A DNA stretch of 6,942 nucleotides. It comes from Thioalkalivibrio sp. GTDB taxonomy: Bacteria; Pseudomonadota; Gammaproteobacteria; Ectothiorhodospirales; Ectothiorhodospiraceae. This document shows, piece after piece, positions 5,079-6,942 of this stretch. The notes under the pieces are model-generated. The model did not search any database. It saw nothing but the letters and a program-made list of their open reading frames with translations, and was not told the origin of the DNA. A program made the translations under genes and the position numbers. The stretch covers positions 1 to 6,942 of the forward strand of contig PWGH01000236.1 in assembly GCA_003555285.1 (NCBI GenBank), written 5' to 3'. Positions within the stretch are counted from its first letter, which is position 1, and every line of letters starts with the position of its first letter.

Positions 5079-6942
5079 ACACGCGCTCACAGGTCTGAAT
5101 GACTGCACGGATCCGATCGGATCCGATGAACGGGCGCCTGATGATCGCGGGACTGGCACAGAAATACCTGGGAAGAACGGGCCTGCCGTCAACGGATCCG
5201 GTACCAACGGACCGGGTACCAACGGACCGGGTACCAACGGGGCTGGCACCAACGCACCCTGCACCAAAGGGGCTGACCGGCACCGCACACCGAACGAACA
5301 AACTGAGCCCCGTGGCACACACGGGTCGTCATTCTGGAACGGGTCGGCGTACTGGAATCGGCGCGCGCGCTGGGGCCTACTGCGGTCGCGGGCTACACTG
5401 AAAAGAACCGGACGGCAGCACCTGGTCCGCCTGACCGGGCATCTCTCCATCGTCGGCCTGCTGATCGGCACCCTGTTTTTCGCCTTCTCGCTGACCCCCA
5501 GCCTCCTGCCGCGACCTCCGGTGGCTCAGGGCCTGATCTCGGGAGTGTCCTTCTCCGCCGGTTATGCGCTGGGGGTCTTCGGGTGCTGGCTCTGGTCCTA
5601 CCTGGAACTTCCCATCCCGGGCCCGCGGATGGAGTCGGGGATCAAGTGGATTGCCACCGCGGGCTGCGTGATCCTCGCGGTCGTGTTCCTGTGGCAGGCC
5701 ACCGAATGGCAGAACTCGGTGCGCACCCTGATGGCGATGGAAGAAGCCGGCGGGGTGCAGCCGCTGACCGTAGCCTTGATGACCTTGCTGGTCTTTGCGC
5801 TGCTGCTCTTGCTGGCACGGCTGTTTCACCGCACCTTCCTGTTCCTGTCGCATCGCCTGCGCCGCTTCATCCCTCGGCACGTGTCCAATGTGATCGGAAT
5901 CGTCGTGGCCGCGGTCCTGTTCTGGTCGGTCGTCGATGGCATCATCTTTTCGCTGGCGCTGCGCGCGGCAGACAGTTCCTACCAGCAGATCGACGCCCTG
6001 GTCGAGGACGACCTCGAGCGACCCACCGACCCGATGAAGACCGGCAGCCCGGCTTCCTTTGTCGCCTGGGCGGATCTCGGGCGACAGGGGCGCAATTTCA
6101 TCTCCAACGGACCCACCGCAGACGAGCTGCGCGCGTTCCATGGCATCGAAACGCCCGAACCAATCCGGGTGTACGTGGGCCTGAACGCCGCCGAAACCCC
6201 CGAGGCCCGGGCCCAGTTGGCGTTGCAGGAACTGTTGCGGGTGAACGCTTTCGAGCGCTCGATCCTGTTGTTGATCACGCCCACGGGCACCGGATGGGTG
6301 GACTCGGCGGCGCTCGACACCCTCGAGTACCTGCACCGTGGCAATGTCGCCTCGGTCGCCGCGCAATACTCCTACCTGCCGAGCCACCTGTCGCTGCTGG
6401 TCGAGGGCGCCTACGGCGTGGAGACGGCACGCGCGCTGTTCGAGGCGGTCTACGGCTACTGGACCCGGCTGCCCGAGGACGCGCGCCCGGACCTGTATCT
6501 GTATGGGTTGAGCCTGGGCGCACGCAACTCGGATCTGTCCTTCGACGTCTACGACATCATCCATGACCCCTTCCCGGGGGTGCTCTGGAGCGGTCCACCG
6601 TTTCGCAGTGAGACCTGGCGCAACATCACCGAGCGACGCGACCCGGGTTCCCCGGCCTGGCTGCCCCGCTTTCGCGACGGTCGCGTGGTCCGCTTCATGA
6701 ACCAGAAGGTCGGCCTGGATGCCCCCGACACCGAGTGGGGGCCGTTTCGGATCGCCTACCTGCAATATGCCAGCGACCCGGTCACCTTCTTCGATCCCCG
6801 CTACTTCTACAGCGAACCGCAATGGCTGCAGGAACCCCGCGGCCCGGATGTCTCCCCGGCACTGCGGTGGTTTCCGATCGTCACCATGCTGCAACTCGCC
6901 GCCGACATGGCGACCGGATCCGCACCGCCCGGCTACGGCCAC
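5068..6942 (+). CDS. Membrane-anchored alpha/beta hydrolase, Abhydrolase_9 type, with repeat-bearing N-terminal extension (3' end outside window)
   Basis: Frame 1 is open from 4951 to the last base; 625 codons are visible from ATG 5068. Residues 1-110 are hydrophilic and low-complexity, with NGxGT-like repeats at 37-71. From L111 on the protein is ordinary: five hydrophobic helices (about 126-147, 155-177, 192-212, 232-253, 274-296) and then a hydrolase domain. The nucleophile elbow is YGLSLGARNSD with S482 in GLSLG. D570 in YLQYASDPVTFF and H625 in GYGH are the likely other triad members. The ending (FPIVTMLQLAADMA) also fits the family, so few residues should be missing. It is probably an inner-membrane serine hydrolase or esterase; the substrate is unknown. 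GGAGGT (5052-5057) supports ATG 5068 or TTG 5062. No ATG, GTG or TTG occurs in frame between 5068 and the first helix, so the extension is probably translated, but codon bias there is weaker. The core is sure; the start is not. Confidence 0.85.
   Translation, partial: MPSPHALTGLNDCTDPIGSDERAPDDRGTGTEIPGKNGPAVNGSGTNGPGTNGPGTNGAGTNAPCTKGADRHRTPNEQTEPRGTHGSSFWNGSAYWNRRARWGLLRSRATLKRTGRQHLVRLTGHLSIVGLLIGTLFFAFSLTPSLLPRPPVAQGLISGVSFSAGYALGVFGCWLWSYLELPIPGPRMESGIKWIATAGCVILAVVFLWQATEWQNSVRTLMAMEEAGGVQPLTVALMTLLVFALLLLLARLFHRTFLFLSHRLRRFIPRHVSNVIGIVVAAVLFWSVVDGIIFSLALRAADSSYQQIDALVEDDLERPTDPMKTGSPASFVAWADLGRQGRNFISNGPTADELRAFHGIETPEPIRVYVGLNAAETPEARAQLALQELLRVNAFERSILLLITPTGTGWVDSAALDTLEYLHRGNVASVAAQYSYLPSHLSLLVEGAYGVETARALFEAVYGYWTRLPEDARPDLYLYGLSLGARNSDLSFDVYDIIHDPFPGVLWSGPPFRSETWRNITERRDPGSPAWLPRFRDGRVVRFMNQKVGLDAPDTEWGPFRIAYLQYASDPVTFFDPRYFYSEPQWLQEPRGPDVSPALRWFPIVTMLQLAADMATGSAPPGYGH
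5108..5125. repeat. 18-bp perfect palindrome
   Basis: CGGATCCGATCGGATCCG is identical to its reverse complement and contains the direct repeat GGATCCGATC-GGATCC. It lies 38 nt inside the proposed hydrolase start and encodes part of TDPIGSD. It could be an operator if transcription starts nearby, or a chance product of repeat drift in a low-complexity segment. Confidence 0.6.
5176..5280 (+). repeat. Seven 15-bp tandem repeats (NGxGT-like pentapeptides)
   Basis: Seven units of exactly 15 bp follow each other, consensus AACGGACCGGGTACC. Units 3 and 4 (5206-5220 and 5221-5235) are identical; the outer units diverge, and the last is barely recognisable. In the hydrolase frame they read NGPAV, NGSGT, NGPGT, NGPGT, NGAGT, NAPCT, KGADR. 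A unit length divisible by three keeps the frame open whatever the copy number. A related stretch (GTACCAACGGGGACGG) also occurs at about 5024-5039. These are not members of the A(D/N)Lxx pentapeptide-repeat family. Confidence 0.8.

Noticed and set aside
5176..5280. Tandem repeats considered as a CRISPR array or a pentapeptide-repeat protein
   Set aside because: The units are 15 bp, contiguous without spacers, and encode NGxGT rather than A(D/N)Lxx.
5099..5401. Plus-strand frame-2 open frame of 100 codons over the 15-bp repeats
   Set aside because: It has only a weak AGGT before its ATG and no family resemblance. The frame-1 reading continues directly into the hydrolase and has a better ribosome binding site. 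Frame 2 cannot be fully excluded because codon bias in this segment is weak in both frames.
4296..5471. Minus-strand open frame opposite the heme-c gene and hydrolase start
   Set aside because: It is antisense to a gene with membrane helices and a CxxCH site, and has no ribosome binding site or recognisable domain.
5377..6942. Minus-strand open frame opposite the hydrolase
   Set aside because: It is a Gln/Arg-rich low-quality translation; the plus strand shows five helices, GLSLG and conserved family endings.

Overview
The window is high-GC, densely coding DNA with strong AGGAGG-type ribosome binding sites. The gene families present are a CxxCH cytochrome c, a ferric-reductase-like membrane oxidoreductase, a soluble histidine kinase with an RsbRD-like N-terminus, a PRC-barrel protein, a CxxCH membrane protein and a membrane-bound alpha/beta hydrolase of the Abhydrolase_9 type. 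This set suggests a Gram-negative proteobacterium, most likely a gammaproteobacterium of the Ectothiorhodospiraceae kind. The taxonomic guess is inference from gene content and base composition only. No rRNA, tRNA, CRISPR array, transposase or phage gene was seen.

Layout. Bases 1-81 (+) are the last 26 codons of a gene whose tail carries the recurrent ESFPASDPP motif. It converges on a four-gene minus-strand block read from about 3.9 kb down to 0.18 kb: exported PRC-barrel protein (3883-3410), cytoplasmic histidine kinase (3347-2070), ferric-reductase-like FAD/NAD(P)H transmembrane oxidoreductase (2027-711) and a small membrane-anchored or exported monoheme cytochrome c (700-176). Gaps are 62, 42 and 10 nt, and the last two genes are translationally tight. 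A roughly 360-nt divergent intergenic region with an AT-rich promoter island separates this block from a plus-strand gene for a four-helix membrane protein with one periplasmic heme c (4242-5018). A large plus-strand alpha/beta hydrolase gene follows (5068 to beyond the window end). It appears to begin with an unusual low-complexity extension built on a 15-bp tandem repeat.

How the genes may work together (inference). The oxidoreductase has four spaced histidines for two b-hemes plus FAD and NAD(P)H sites, so it should move electrons from cytoplasmic NAD(P)H across the membrane. The adjacent cytochrome c, whose usual axial-ligand MPxF motif reads HPAF, is the natural candidate acceptor on the periplasmic side. 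The divergent gene encodes a second heme-c membrane protein. The kinase has no membrane segment and no response regulator in the window, so it may sense a cytoplasmic state and act on a partner encoded elsewhere. The combination could be a small transmembrane redox module with its own sensor.

Points most worth a second look: the Met-to-His change in the cytochrome; the PRC-HK-FRD-cytochrome neighbourhood; a 54-nt in-frame duplication of the PRC gene's C-terminal tail just before the kinase start; a 10-bp perfect inverted repeat that embraces the hydrolase ribosome binding site and includes its start codon; an 18-bp perfect palindrome; and seven 15-bp repeats encoding an NGxGT-like tail at the hydrolase N-terminus.
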